The notes beneath the pieces were generated by a model. It did no database searches and was not told the DNA's origin. It was given only the letters and a program-made list of their open reading frames with translations. A DNA stretch of 64,000 nucleotides. It comes from a virus. Position 1 is the stretch's first letter; each line of letters opens with the position of its first letter. The stretch spans positions 1 to 64,000 of IMG/VR virus record IMGVR_UViG_3300023174_000094; one strand, 5' to 3'. The position numbers and the translations under genes were made by a program. This document shows, one piece after another, positions 31,430 through 40,573 of the stretch.

Positions 31430-33985
31430 ATGGCTAATGTAATTAGAATTAAAAATTCAGGAACGGCAAATAGCGCCCCTACCTCACTTGAGCTAGGGGA
31501 GCTTGCTATTAACTATAATGACGGAAAGATTTTTTATAAAAACTCAAGCAATGCAATTGTTCAGTTTGGCAGTTCAGGTGGTTCTGGAGGTGTAACGGTA
31601 TCAGACACACCTCCATCATCTCCATCCGCTGGTGATTTATGGTATGAATCAGATACTGGTAAAAGCTTTGTTTACTACGATTCATTCTGGGTAGAAATTG
31701 GTGCTGGTTCAGGAGTTGGTTTAGACTCTATTGTGCTAGGAACTGATACAACAGGGAATTATGTTGCTTCATTAGTTGCTGGAACAGGGGTTACGCTTTC
31801 AAATAATTCTGGGGAATCATCAACTCCTACAATCGCTGTTGATACATCGGCAATACAGGTTCGTGTTGCAAATGTTTCAGACACAGAAATTGGATATCTT
31901 GATGGCGTTACTTCTGCCATCCAAACGCAAATTAATACTAAGGCAAACTCTAATAGCTCACCTGTCATCACTCTTTCGGGTGATTTAAGTGGTTCTGCAA
32001 CTTTAACAAATCTTGGTAACGCAACAATTAATGCAACAATTGTAGCAAACTCGGTTGCTCTTGGAAGCGATACTGCTGGTGATTATGTACAGTCACTTGT
32101 TGCTGGAACGGGGATTACCCTTTCTAATAATTCTGGTGAAGGAACAACTCCAACAGTTGCTGTAAACACTTCAACAATAGCAACTCTAGCCTCCCCTGTA
32201 TTTACAGGAAATGTGACAGTAAGTAATAATTTAATTGTTAGTGGAAATCTCACAGTCAATGGATCAACTACAACAGTAAATACTGAAACAGTAACAATTG
32301 ATGACAACATCATTGTTTTAAATAATAACGCAACAGGTTCACCAACAGAAAATGCTGGTGTTGAAATTGAGCGTGGTACATCAACAAATGTACAACTTCG
32401 TTGGAATGAGACAACAGATAAATGGCAATTTACTAATGACGGAACTAACTTCACCGACCTTGGTGCTGGAGGTGCAACAATTTCAGAAACTGCACCGTCT
32501 GCTCCAGAGGCTGGTGCGCTGTGGTTTAATTCTAATTCAGCACAGACTTTTGTTTATTATGATTCATCATGGATTGAAATTGGTGCAACAGCAATGGGCG
32601 CTACGGTCTCCACTACTGCGCCTAACTCACCTATCGGCGGTCAGATTTGGTTTAACTCCGATAGTGGTGGTACTTATGTTTATTATGGCTCTGCCTGGGT
32701 AGAAGTTGGTGCTGCTCCAGTAAATGTCATGCTTCAGGCAATTGATGCCAAAGGTGATTTACTTATTGGAACCGCAGATAACACTGTTGGGAAAGTAAGT
32801 GTTGGAAGTAACAGTCAGTTGCTACGAGCAAATAGCTCAACAGCAACGGGGGTTGAATGGTTTACCCCTACTTACGCTCCAGCCGCATCTCCAACATTCA
32901 CAGGAACAGTCGTTCTCCCATCAGATACATCAATCGGGAATGTCAGTTCTACAGAGATTGGATATGTAGACGGAGTAACTTCAGCTATACAAACACAATT
33001 AGACTCTAAACTTGCAGCAGCTACAGCTGTTACATCTAATCGCAATGCAATTATCAATGGTGCCATGAATGTTTGGCAACGAGGAACAAGTACATCACTT
33101 GCTTTGGGTGGTGGTAGTTATGTTGGTCCTGACCGTTGGTGGTGGTATAACAACGGTTTCACTTCAACTATAAGTCGTCAGTCTTGTGGTTCTACTTTGC
33201 CGCAATTTCAATATTGCGCCCGTATTCAGCGCACCTCTGGTCAGACTGGCACAGCGGCTATGGTTTTATTTTCTCCACAGGAAACCGTTAACTCACTTAG
33301 ATTTGCTGGTAAAAACGCTACCCTGTCCTTTTATGCTCGTGCCAGTTCTGGTATCTCTAGCGCAACCGCTTTGAGCATGAATGTTTACACTGGAACTGGT
33401 GTGGACCAAAATAACTTTACCAATGGTTTTACTGGACTCGTAAATACTGGTGGTATTGCTGCAACACTTACTACATCATGGCAAAGATTTAACACAACTG
33501 TGTCAATAGGTTCAACAGCAACACAAATTGGTTTACAAATTGCTTTTTCACCAACTGGTACTGCTGGTGCATCTGATTATTTTGAAATTACTGGTATTCA
33601 ACTTGAAGAAGGTTCAGTGGCAACACCATTTGAGTTTGAAGACTACGGAACCACGCTTGCTAAATGCCAGCGGTACTACCAAACTGGAGCACAATTTACG
33701 GCATATACGGCTTCATCAACGACTTGTACTGTCTGGGGGCATTTGTTGTCTGAGATGCGAGTAACTCCTACTGTTTCTGTAACTGGTCCATTAAACCTTC
33801 AAGGAGATGGTGCAATTAACGCAACACAATCAAGTGGTTCTGTTGGCGCATTCAACTTTTCAAGCCCAGTTTCTGTGTATTTAACTGCTGTTGGAAACTT
33901 TACTGGATTAACTACAGGTAGGACAATCACTATTTCGGTTCCAGCAAACAATGGAAATTACTTTACTTTTAGTTCGGAGTTGTGA
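31430..33985 (+). CDS. large tail fibre protein
   Basis: 851 aa. N-terminal IRIKNSGTANSAPTSLELGE, ELAINYNDGKIFYKN is a second version of the attachment domain. The shaft has two copies of a SLVAGTGVTLSNNSGE-like unit and several LWYESDTGKSFVYYDSFWVE units. YVDGVTSAIQTQ and the tip start NAIINGAMNVWQRGTS...GPDRWWWYNNG, followed by a jelly-roll-like domain with VATPFEFEDYGTTLAKCQRY, are typical of phage carbohydrate-binding tips. Mosaic: 32 bp are identical to the 17798 gene. Confidence 0.8.
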   Translation: MANVIRIKNSGTANSAPTSLELGELAINYNDGKIFYKNSSNAIVQFGSSGGSGGVTVSDTPPSSPSAGDLWYESDTGKSFVYYDSFWVEIGAGSGVGLDSIVLGTDTTGNYVASLVAGTGVTLSNNSGESSTPTIAVDTSAIQVRVANVSDTEIGYLDGVTSAIQTQINTKANSNSSPVITLSGDLSGSATLTNLGNATINATIVANSVALGSDTAGDYVQSLVAGTGITLSNNSGEGTTPTVAVNTSTIATLASPVFTGNVTVSNNLIVSGNLTVNGSTTTVNTETVTIDDNIIVLNNNATGSPTENAGVEIERGTSTNVQLRWNETTDKWQFTNDGTNFTDLGAGGATISETAPSAPEAGALWFNSNSAQTFVYYDSSWIEIGATAMGATVSTTAPNSPIGGQIWFNSDSGGTYVYYGSAWVEVGAAPVNVMLQAIDAKGDLLIGTADNTVGKVSVGSNSQLLRANSSTATGVEWFTPTYAPAASPTFTGTVVLPSDTSIGNVSSTEIGYVDGVTSAIQTQLDSKLAAATAVTSNRNAIINGAMNVWQRGTSTSLALGGGSYVGPDRWWWYNNGFTSTISRQSCGSTLPQFQYCARIQRTSGQTGTAAMVLFSPQETVNSLRFAGKNATLSFYARASSGISSATALSMNVYTGTGVDQNNFTNGFTGLVNTGGIAATLTTSWQRFNTTVSIGSTATQIGLQIAFSPTGTAGASDYFEITGIQLEEGSVATPFEFEDYGTTLAKCQRYYQTGAQFTAYTASSTTCTVWGHLLSEMRVTPTVSVTGPLNLQGDGAINATQSSGSVGAFNFSSPVSVYLTAVGNFTGLTTGRTITISVPANNGNYFTFSSEL

Positions 33986-34146
33986 TGTATTGGACTGTAC
34001 ATTTTGAAGGAAAACTTAATTGCGTAAAACCAAATGAAAGTGTTTCTATTCCTGCCGACCCTGCTAACTCTGACTACCAGAGATATTTAGCATGGGTTGC
34101 TGAAGGCAACATTGCGGAAGAATGGAATCCAGAGGAGAATATCTAA
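33985..34146 (+). CDS. small fibre-associated protein (DPANSDYQ family), copy 1
   Basis: 53 aa, MYWTVHFEGKLNCVKPNE..., ending in DPANSDYQRYLAWVAEGN and a short acidic tail. The ATG overlaps the previous stop (TGATG). A paralogue sits at 36447 before another fibre gene. I recall this C-terminal motif in small proteins and fibre ends of many phages; role unknown, perhaps a fibre chaperone or cap. Confidence 0.75.
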   Translation: MYWTVHFEGKLNCVKPNESVSIPADPANSDYQRYLAWVAEGNIAEEWNPEENI

Positions 34147-34147
34147 T

Positions 34148-35029
34148 ATGCCGCTTACATTTCCTTCATCCCCATCTAATGGTCAAACCTATGTTGTTGG
34201 CTCCCGCACATGGACATGGAACGGGTCTATTTGGGAGATTAATGGAACCGCTGCTGGTGTTGCTTCTGTTGGAGAAACTGAGCTCACTGCAAATGCTGTA
34301 ACAACAGCAAAAATTGCTGATGGCGCAATTACCACAGCTAAGATTGCTTCTGGTGCTGTTATTGCTGATGACCTTGCTTCTGATGCTGTAACAACGGCAA
34401 AAATTGCCAACAGTGCAGTAACTATAGCAAAGATTGAATCTAACCCAACTTTTACTGGAACGGTAACTCTTCCTGCAAACACTTCAATTGGTAATGTTTC
34501 CAGTACCGAAATCAGTTATGTAGATGGTGTAACATCTGCAATTCAGACTCAATTAAATACTAAAGCACCGACAGCATCACCAACTTTTACAGGAACTGTT
34601 GCACTCCCTACAACTACTGCTTCTGGTGTTTTGACTGCTACTGCTCAACCAAGATTTCTTGCAACAAGAAGCGGGAACTTGTCTTTTACTGGTGGAAATG
34701 TTCTTGTTTACAATGCAACTTCGTATAACATTGGCTCATATTACAGTACTTCTACTGGATTATTCACTACACCTATCTCTGGTAACTATATATTTTCTGC
34801 AAGCGTCTATCAAAGTGGTGGAGTTTACCAACTATGGTTCATCATAAACGGCAACAGAGAAAGAACTTTTGCTTTTACTGGTTCAGCAGACAACATTTTG
34901 ACTGGAAGCAATGTTGTTTACCTAACAACAGGCGACACTGTAGGCATAACTTCTTGGTCAAATGCTGAAGCAAGAACATTGTATCAAGATGGCAATCATA
35001 CATTTTTTAGAGGAGCGTTGATTTCATAA
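34148..35029 (+). CDS. tail fibre protein with C1q/TNF-like tip
   Basis: 293 aa. Attachment motif MPLTFPSSPSNGQTYVVGSR, a shaft of AKIADGAITTAKIASGAV repeats, the shared SIGNVSSTEISYVDGVTSAI block, and a tip starting TAQPRFLATRSGNLSFTGGN with FTTPISGNYIFSASVYQSGG, which looks like a C1q/TNF-type jelly roll. Start ATG 34148 is one base after the previous stop. It ends with a stop overlapping the next start (TAATG). Confidence 0.8.
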   Translation: MPLTFPSSPSNGQTYVVGSRTWTWNGSIWEINGTAAGVASVGETELTANAVTTAKIADGAITTAKIASGAVIADDLASDAVTTAKIANSAVTIAKIESNPTFTGTVTLPANTSIGNVSSTEISYVDGVTSAIQTQLNTKAPTASPTFTGTVALPTTTASGVLTATAQPRFLATRSGNLSFTGGNVLVYNATSYNIGSYYSTSTGLFTTPISGNYIFSASVYQSGGVYQLWFIINGNRERTFAFTGSADNILTGSNVVYLTTGDTVGITSWSNAEARTLYQDGNHTFFRGALIS

Positions 35030-36447
35030 TGGCAATTGACTTTCCTAATTCCCCTTCTAACGGAGCAACCTATTCTGCTGGTGGTAAAAACTGGCAATAT
35101 AACGGAACAGCCTGGGTTCTTCAAGGTATTGTTCCATCCATCCCAGATGCTTCTATTGTAGCTACACAGATTGCTTCTAATGCTATTACAACCGCAAAGA
35201 TTCTTAATGGTGCAGTAACTATAGCAAAGATTGAATCTAACCCAACCTTTACGGGTACCGTTACACTTCCTGCAAATACTTCTATTGGCAATGTCTCTTC
35301 TACCGAAATTAGTTATGTAGATGGAGTTACCTCTGCTATTCAAACACAGATAGACACAAAGTCTCCAACAGCTTCTCCAACATTTACGGGAACAGTTGTT
35401 TTACCTGCTAACACTTCTATTGGTAATGTTAGCTCAACAGAGATTGGTTATGTTGATGGTGTAACATCTGCTATCCAAACACAATTGGATTCAAAACTGA
35501 CAGCAACTACGGCTACTACATCAAGTAGAAACCTTCTTATTAACGGCGACTTCAAGGTGTGGCAACGAGGTAATGCTCGCACCTATATGAACGCTGGTTC
35601 ATATCTTGCCGACCGTTGGTGCACTCATCTATACCAAAATGCAGGACATGAGCGTGTTACTGGTCGTTCTACTCAATATGCGATTCGTGTCACCAGCAGC
35701 AGTGTTGCCGAAAATAGTGGTGGAACTCGTATGTGGCTTACTCAAAAAGTTGAGTCTTTGAACTCATATCGTTTGCGAAGCCAGCAAGTTACTTTGTCTT
35801 TTTGGGTGCGTTTTTCTGCGGCTACCTGTTCTTCATCTACGGCAACTGCATACGGAAACTGGACTGCTGGTATCGGGTATTTTAATACAACAACCGATTC
35901 TGCTACTGCCACGACAGACGCACAGTCATTTTCTACACTGGTATTGACTAACGGGTCTTTGCCTACCACTTGGACAAAATATTCAGTTACTGGGACATGC
36001 CCTTCTGATTTGAACAACATTCACGCAACATTTGGTTTTGGTGGTTTGGGCAACACTGCATCTAACTCTGGTGTTTGGTATGAAGTTGCAGAAGTTCAGT
36101 TGGAGGCTGGTGCTGTTGCTACACCATTTGAGTTTGAAGATGCCCAAGTAACACTCGCAAAATGCCAAAGGTACTACGAGTCTGTCAGTTGGGGTAACTA
36201 CTATGCGTCTGCACTTGCTGGAACAGACATCTATCTGCCACTCTCTTACAGGGTTACGAAAAGAGTCGCACCAACCGTGACCCTGCCGTCATCAACTAAC
36301 GCAATCAGAAACACATCAAACGCCAACGCCACACCAATATATGCTTGGACAACAAACAGCACAACAGATATGTTCAACATTTATGCTGGAAGCAACAGCA
36401 TTTGGGCTATCAACGCAGCAACAGCAACAGCATCGGCGGAACTCTAA
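35029..36447 (+). CDS. tail fibre protein
   Basis: 472 aa. Starts with MAIDFPNSPSNGATYSAGGK and NWQYNGTAWVLQG, followed by two tandem SIGNVSSTEI.YVDGVTSAI units that match the neighbouring fibres, then LLINGDFKVWQRGNARTY and a jelly-roll tip with VATPFEFEDAQVTLAKCQRY. The tip is homologous to that of the 31430 fibre, but the sequences between the shared blocks have diverged. Probably a host-recognition fibre. Confidence 0.8.
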   Translation: MAIDFPNSPSNGATYSAGGKNWQYNGTAWVLQGIVPSIPDASIVATQIASNAITTAKILNGAVTIAKIESNPTFTGTVTLPANTSIGNVSSTEISYVDGVTSAIQTQIDTKSPTASPTFTGTVVLPANTSIGNVSSTEIGYVDGVTSAIQTQLDSKLTATTATTSSRNLLINGDFKVWQRGNARTYMNAGSYLADRWCTHLYQNAGHERVTGRSTQYAIRVTSSSVAENSGGTRMWLTQKVESLNSYRLRSQQVTLSFWVRFSAATCSSSTATAYGNWTAGIGYFNTTTDSATATTDAQSFSTLVLTNGSLPTTWTKYSVTGTCPSDLNNIHATFGFGGLGNTASNSGVWYEVAEVQLEAGAVATPFEFEDAQVTLAKCQRYYESVSWGNYYASALAGTDIYLPLSYRVTKRVAPTVTLPSSTNAIRNTSNANATPIYAWTTNSTTDMFNIYAGSNSIWAINAATATASAEL

Positions 36448-36620
36448 TGTACAAAATCATGCGTTCACGCTCCAATGAAATCATGACTATCAATGTTGAG
36501 CAAGCGGATGGGTCTGTAATGTGCATCCCAACCGACCCTGCCAACTCTGACTACCAGCAATACCTAGCATGGGTTGCTGAAGGCAACACCGCAGAAGAAT
36601 GGAGTCCTAATGGCAATTGA
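36447..36620 (+). CDS. small fibre-associated protein (DPANSDYQ family), copy 2
   Basis: 57 aa, MYKIMRSRSNEIMTINVEQA then PTDPANSDYQQYLAWVAEGN, a paralogue of the 33985 product. The ATG overlaps the fibre stop (TAATG) and its end overlaps the next fibre start by 11 nt. Role unknown. Confidence 0.75.
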   Translation: MYKIMRSRSNEIMTINVEQADGSVMCIPTDPANSDYQQYLAWVAEGNTAEEWSPNGN

Positions 36621-38433
36621 TTTTCCTAACTCACCGTCTAATGGTGAGATTTATACTGTCGGATCTAGAAAGTGGAGGTATGACGGACAGAAGTGGATTG
36701 TCCTTGCTACCAGTGAAGGTGATGCAAGCATAAGTGTTTCTTTAACAGCACCGCTATCCCCAGCAGTTGGTGATTTCTGGTTTGAATCAGACACTGGTAA
36801 AACATTTGTTTATTACGATAGCTACTGGGTAGAGATGTCCAGTGTTGATGGTTTGCAAGGAGCTGATGGATCAACAGGTCCAGAAGGCGGAAGTATAACC
36901 TTAACAACAAAAGGAGACATCTTAACAAAGAACTCTTCTAATCTTGCAAGACTTGCTGCTGGATCAAACGGACAAGTTTTGTCTGCAAATTCATCTTCCG
37001 AAGTCGGGCTGGAATGGGTAACTCCAACAGTATATGCAACAGTTGCTAATTTAAGCACATTATCAAATACCGTAACAAGTCTCTCTAGCAATGCAAACAC
37101 TCTTTCAAACACTGTTACAACACTATCTGGCAATGTAAGCACTCTTTCAAATACCGTTTCTTTAAAAGCCAATATTGCTTCTCCAGATTTTACTGGAATA
37201 CCAACAGCGCCTACTGCTAATAGCACAACAAATACAACACAAATTGCAACTACTGCTTATGTAAAAGCTGTTGTTGGTGATTTGATAAATTCCGCACCAG
37301 CGGCATTAGATACTCTTGGTGAGATTGCAACATCTCTGGCAAATAATGCATCTTTGTCATCAACACTTACAACCTCAATTGCTACAAGGGCACCATTGGC
37401 AAGCCCAACTTTTACAGGAACAGTAACAATTCCTGCTGGTGCATCCATCTCTGGATTTGCAACACTTGCAAGCCCTACCTTCACAGGTAATGTTTCGGGT
37501 ATTACAAAAACAATGGTCGGTCTTGGAAATGTTGATAATACCACAGACCTTGAAAAGCCAGTCTCAAACGCTACACAAACCGCTTTAAACTTAAAAGCTA
37601 ATCTATCTAATCCAACATTTACTGGAACAGTTTCTGGAATAACTAAATCAATGGTTGGCTTGGGTTCTGTGGACAATACAGCGGATACGGCTAAACCTGT
37701 TTCTACAGCACAACAAACTGCTCTTGACCTAAAGGCAAACTTAGCGTCACCAACTTTTACTGGAAACATAACAGAAGATTTTACTCACGGAATCGTACAC
37801 AGACTGAGACTGCAGGCTGGTGCAAATGGTTTAGGTACTGGTGAAGTAAGTTTTCACTCTTGGATTAGTGAACCAGCCGCAACTTGGACTGGGTGTGGTA
37901 TAGCAAGAAATAGAATAAATACAAGTGGTTCTTTTCCACGACCTAATACTGGTATTACTGCTCAAATGATTCGTTTTGATGAAGGCGGAAACATCATTTT
38001 CTATATGATGAATTCTTCTGGAGGAGAAAACACAATCAGTTTTGATACTGGTGGTCAAGCATATAAGCCTGGCGGTGGATCATGGGCTGCACCATCAGAT
38101 ATCCGCCTCAAAGATAATGTGCGGGACTATGAAAAAGGTACTGCCGAACTGATGCAAGTTCGTGTTCGTGAGTGGGAACACAACGGCAAAGGTGGGATAC
38201 AAGAAGGTTTTAAAGGTCTTGGTGTTATTGCTGATGAGATTGAGTTAGTGCTTCCAGATACGGTTCACACCTATGAGGGCAAACTCAATCCCGAAGATGA
38301 AGAAACTACAGACATTAAATCTGTCAATGCAACAGAAATTACTTGGTTGATGGTAAAGACTATTCAGGAACAACAGGCGGTTATTGAGCAGTTGAAAACT
38401 AGAATTGAAGCACTAGAAAGCGCAGTTGAGTAA
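36610..38433 (+). CDS. tail fibre with C-terminal S74 intramolecular chaperone
   Basis: 607 aa from ATG 36610. N-terminal MAIDFPNSPSNGEIYTVGSR attachment motif; a coiled-coil stretch (STLSNTVTSLSSNANTLSNT); tandem KTMVGLGNVDNTTDLEKPVS-type units common in phage fibres; and a C-terminal peptidase S74 domain beginning SDIRLKDNVRDYEKGT with NATEITWLMVKTIQEQQ. S74 domains trimerise the fibre and then cut themselves off at the Ser-Asp site. This supports a trimeric beta-helical fibre. Confidence 0.87.
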   Translation: MAIDFPNSPSNGEIYTVGSRKWRYDGQKWIVLATSEGDASISVSLTAPLSPAVGDFWFESDTGKTFVYYDSYWVEMSSVDGLQGADGSTGPEGGSITLTTKGDILTKNSSNLARLAAGSNGQVLSANSSSEVGLEWVTPTVYATVANLSTLSNTVTSLSSNANTLSNTVTTLSGNVSTLSNTVSLKANIASPDFTGIPTAPTANSTTNTTQIATTAYVKAVVGDLINSAPAALDTLGEIATSLANNASLSSTLTTSIATRAPLASPTFTGTVTIPAGASISGFATLASPTFTGNVSGITKTMVGLGNVDNTTDLEKPVSNATQTALNLKANLSNPTFTGTVSGITKSMVGLGSVDNTADTAKPVSTAQQTALDLKANLASPTFTGNITEDFTHGIVHRLRLQAGANGLGTGEVSFHSWISEPAATWTGCGIARNRINTSGSFPRPNTGITAQMIRFDEGGNIIFYMMNSSGGENTISFDTGGQAYKPGGGSWAAPSDIRLKDNVRDYEKGTAELMQVRVREWEHNGKGGIQEGFKGLGVIADEIELVLPDTVHTYEGKLNPEDEETTDIKSVNATEITWLMVKTIQEQQAVIEQLKTRIEALESAVE

Positions 38434-38445
38434 TACCAGTATCCT

Positions 38446-38468
38446 TTTATTTAGTGAATAAAGGCAAA
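38446..38468 (+). terminator. weak hairpin after the fibre block
   Basis: CCTTTTATT...AATAAAGG inverted repeat with one bulge, 13 nt after the S74 fibre stop. No clear T-run, so only a weak terminator candidate. Confidence 0.3.
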
Positions 38469-38498
38469 ATAAACATGAAAATTCGTAAAAAAGTTTTT

Positions 38499-38504
38499 TA
38501 TAAT
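38499..38504 (+). promoter_or_regulatory. -10 element upstream of 38523
   Basis: Perfect TATAAT preceded by a T-run, 18 nt before the ATG at 38523. No clear -35. Weak support. Confidence 0.35.
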
Positions 38505-38522
38505 CTATAATGGATACTAACT

Positions 38523-38684
38523 ATGGCTGCTATTGATTTCCCTTCCAATCCCAATATTAACGACACTCACTCTGTCAATGGTAAAATCTGGTCTTGGGAT
38601 GGGGAAAAGTGGATTAAAGACACACAAGAGGTTTCTAATAAAATTAATTATATGGAAGTGTCATTAGTGATGCAGACTTTTTAA
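38523..38684 (+). CDS. short MAIDFP-type fibre attachment protein or remnant
   Basis: 53 aa, MAAIDFPSNPNINDTHSVNG then KIWSWDGEKWIKDTQE, clearly related to the N-terminal ~45 aa of the fibres at 21620, 34148, 35029 and 36610, but ending soon after. It is either a decayed fibre gene that kept its attachment domain or a small cap occupying fibre sites. No downstream in-frame continuation is visible. Confidence 0.55.
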   Translation: MAAIDFPSNPNINDTHSVNGKIWSWDGEKWIKDTQEVSNKINYMEVSLVMQTF

Positions 38685-38704
38685 AGGCTGAAAAACAGTA
38701 TTAC

Positions 38705-38713
38705 TGTTATAAT
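38705..38713 (+). promoter_or_regulatory. extended -10 promoter, leaderless start at 38720
   Basis: TGT-TATAAT followed after 6 nt by ATG 38720. An inverted repeat (AACAGTA/TACTGTT) covers the element and might bind a regulator. Confidence 0.55.
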
Positions 38714-38719
38714 TGAATT

Positions 38720-39646
38720 ATGGATGATGTAAAGATTGAAACAAGCAAGACACTTACCTTAACATTGCCGAGCGATCCTGCCTCAAATGTTGTATCGGTA
38801 AGTCTATATCATGAGTTTGGGAATCTTGTTTCTGGTCCAACAAATGCAACAAGATCAAGTGCTGGAGTTTATACCATCACCTACGGTCAACAGGCATCTG
38901 GTATCTATATTCTAAATGCTGCGGGGAGATACCGAGCTGACTTTACTTATACAGTGAGTGCTGTTTCGTACACTCAGTCTCAGTACTTTAATGTTTATAC
39001 CCCTTATATCACAGCAGCTAGCTTCTTTGAAGATCACCCAGAACTTGAAGATGAATGGTTTGATAAATTTGATAAGATTGAAAAGAAGATAAGAAATATT
39101 ATCAACACATTCTGTGGTCAATCATTTGATTACTACCCGAACAAGACGATAGAGATTTCTGGTTCTGGAAGAAATTTATTGCATCTTCCATTTCCAATAA
39201 CAACTCTTAGAACAATTATTGCTGATGTCGGAACGAGTGATGAAACCACCATTCACAACTACCAGGATTCAACTGTAAACAATGTGGAAAAGGCTAAAGA
39301 GCCTCATAGCTTTGGAGCAACATACTATATTAAGTTTAAGAGATCAACCCTTGATAGCCCAAATGTTCTTATGCTTGTAAATAAGTTTTATAAGACTAGC
39401 GCTTATACAATTAGTGGTGATTATGGATGGCAGTTTGTTCCAAACAATATTGAGCAAGCTGCTGATCTTTTAATTGCTGATCATATGAATGATGATAATC
39501 AATACAGGTCGCATGGAATCAAGAGAGCCGATATGGATGCTATTGACTTGCACTTCTCTGATAAGTTCTATGAATCTACTGGGAATATTGATGCCGATGT
39601 TCTACTCATGGACTATACATTGTTTGTGATGGATTATGTGGTATAA
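38720..39646 (+). CDS. head-tail connector (adaptor) protein
   Basis: 308 aa. The N-terminal ~95 aa is an Ig-like beta domain (TLTLTLPSDPASNVVSVSLY ...). The C-terminal part (FFEDHPELEDEWFDKFDKIE, IRNIINTFCGQSFDYYPNKT, NNIEQAADLLIADHMNDDNQ) has the all-helical layout of HK97 gp6/SPP1 gp15-type adaptors that sit under the portal. The fusion with an Ig-like domain is unusual. First gene of the neck operon, leaderless-type start. Confidence 0.65.
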   Translation: MDDVKIETSKTLTLTLPSDPASNVVSVSLYHEFGNLVSGPTNATRSSAGVYTITYGQQASGIYILNAAGRYRADFTYTVSAVSYTQSQYFNVYTPYITAASFFEDHPELEDEWFDKFDKIEKKIRNIINTFCGQSFDYYPNKTIEISGSGRNLLHLPFPITTLRTIIADVGTSDETTIHNYQDSTVNNVEKAKEPHSFGATYYIKFKRSTLDSPNVLMLVNKFYKTSAYTISGDYGWQFVPNNIEQAADLLIADHMNDDNQYRSHGIKRADMDAIDLHFSDKFYESTGNIDADVLLMDYTLFVMDYVV

Positions 39647-39649
39647 CAG

Positions 39650-40024
39650 ATGGCTGAGAAAACCTATCTTAGATTTCCTCATAAAATAGGGATATACACT
39701 AAGTCTGTAGAAATAAATAGCGCTGGTCAAAGAGTTACAACATTCGTGTATAACTCTGATATTAAAGCCATGTTTCAATCTGTCTCCAGCGAAAGAAGAA
39801 TTGCACCGTATAACGCAAACATTGATGAATTTCAGTTTTATATTTCTCACACAAATTCTCTACTTGCCGACTATGGAAATAGAATTCAGAATGTTAGAGA
39901 TAGATACTCAAATGTTATAGAGACTGGACCTTTTGAAATTATTAACATTGAAAAGAAAATGGGCTTTAATGGAAAGTTAAATCACATTCTACTCACAGCA
40001 AGAAAGGTGGTTGAAGGTGCTTAG
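39650..40024 (+). CDS. head closure protein
   Basis: 124 aa. RVTTFVYNSDIKAMFQSVSS and the C-terminal PFEIINIEKKMGFNGKLNHI resemble small beta-barrel head-completion proteins (HK97 gp7/SPP1 gp16 type). The order adaptor, closure, gp10-like, terminator supports this. Starts 3 nt after the adaptor stop. Confidence 0.6.
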   Translation: MAEKTYLRFPHKIGIYTKSVEINSAGQRVTTFVYNSDIKAMFQSVSSERRIAPYNANIDEFQFYISHTNSLLADYGNRIQNVRDRYSNVIETGPFEIINIEKKMGFNGKLNHILLTARKVVEGA

Positions 40025-40025
40025 G

Positions 40026-40571
40026 ATGACTGTAAACAAATCTGCTTCAATACAGACAGAGGCTGCTGCACTATTCTTTGACACATTTCCAAATAGAATT
40101 CAAGCTGCTCAGGCAAGCGCTATGACAGCAGTTGCCCAAGAGGCTCCAGGAGTTCTTATGAAGTTTGGTAGAGCCGCTAAGTACTTTCAGTTTGCTGTTC
40201 AAAGAACTGGGGCATCTGGAATTAAATTAACAATGTCTCCTGCAACTGGCGGTAAAGTTGCTTCTAGAAGTGATGGCTATAATGCGGCTATTGGCGCAGC
40301 TATTCTTCTTAGTGGTAGAAGAGGCGGTACCGTTATTAAACCAAAAGGTAAGCAAGCCCTTTCCTTCCGAGAAGGAACTTCTACTCATGGTGGAGATGGG
40401 GTTTATGGTGCTTCAAGGGTTTCTCCAATTAGATCAAAAAGACAAGAGATTTCAAGAGAGATGAGAGATATGGTTACAAGACAAATTAATGCTCATTTAA
40501 AGTATGTTGGTTTTGGGTCAAGAGGGTCAACACCAACTGGTCCAGATTTTTTAACAGCTGAGGAGTTCTAA
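40026..40571 (+). CDS. HK97 gp10-like neck/tail-completion protein
   Basis: 181 aa from ATG 40026, with GAAGGTG upstream; TTG 40011 in the same frame is less likely. Basic, Gly/Ala-rich, with helical N-terminus (ALFFDTFPNRIQAAQASAMT) and C-terminal ISREMRDMVTRQINAHLKYV. Position between head closure and tail terminator fits the gp10-type slot; sequence alone is not diagnostic. Confidence 0.5.
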   Translation: MTVNKSASIQTEAAALFFDTFPNRIQAAQASAMTAVAQEAPGVLMKFGRAAKYFQFAVQRTGASGIKLTMSPATGGKVASRSDGYNAAIGAAILLSGRRGGTVIKPKGKQALSFREGTSTHGGDGVYGASRVSPIRSKRQEISREMRDMVTRQINAHLKYVGFGSRGSTPTGPDFLTAEEF

Positions 40572-40573
40572 AA

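Noticed and set aside
38510-38536. Short frame after TATAAT at 38499
   Set aside because: It encodes only eight residues before a stop; the MAAIDFP frame at 38523 is the plausible gene.
17798-38684. Diversity-generating retroelement acting on the fibres
   Set aside because: Repeated fibre blocks exist, but no reverse transcriptase, template repeat or adenine-biased variable region was seen.
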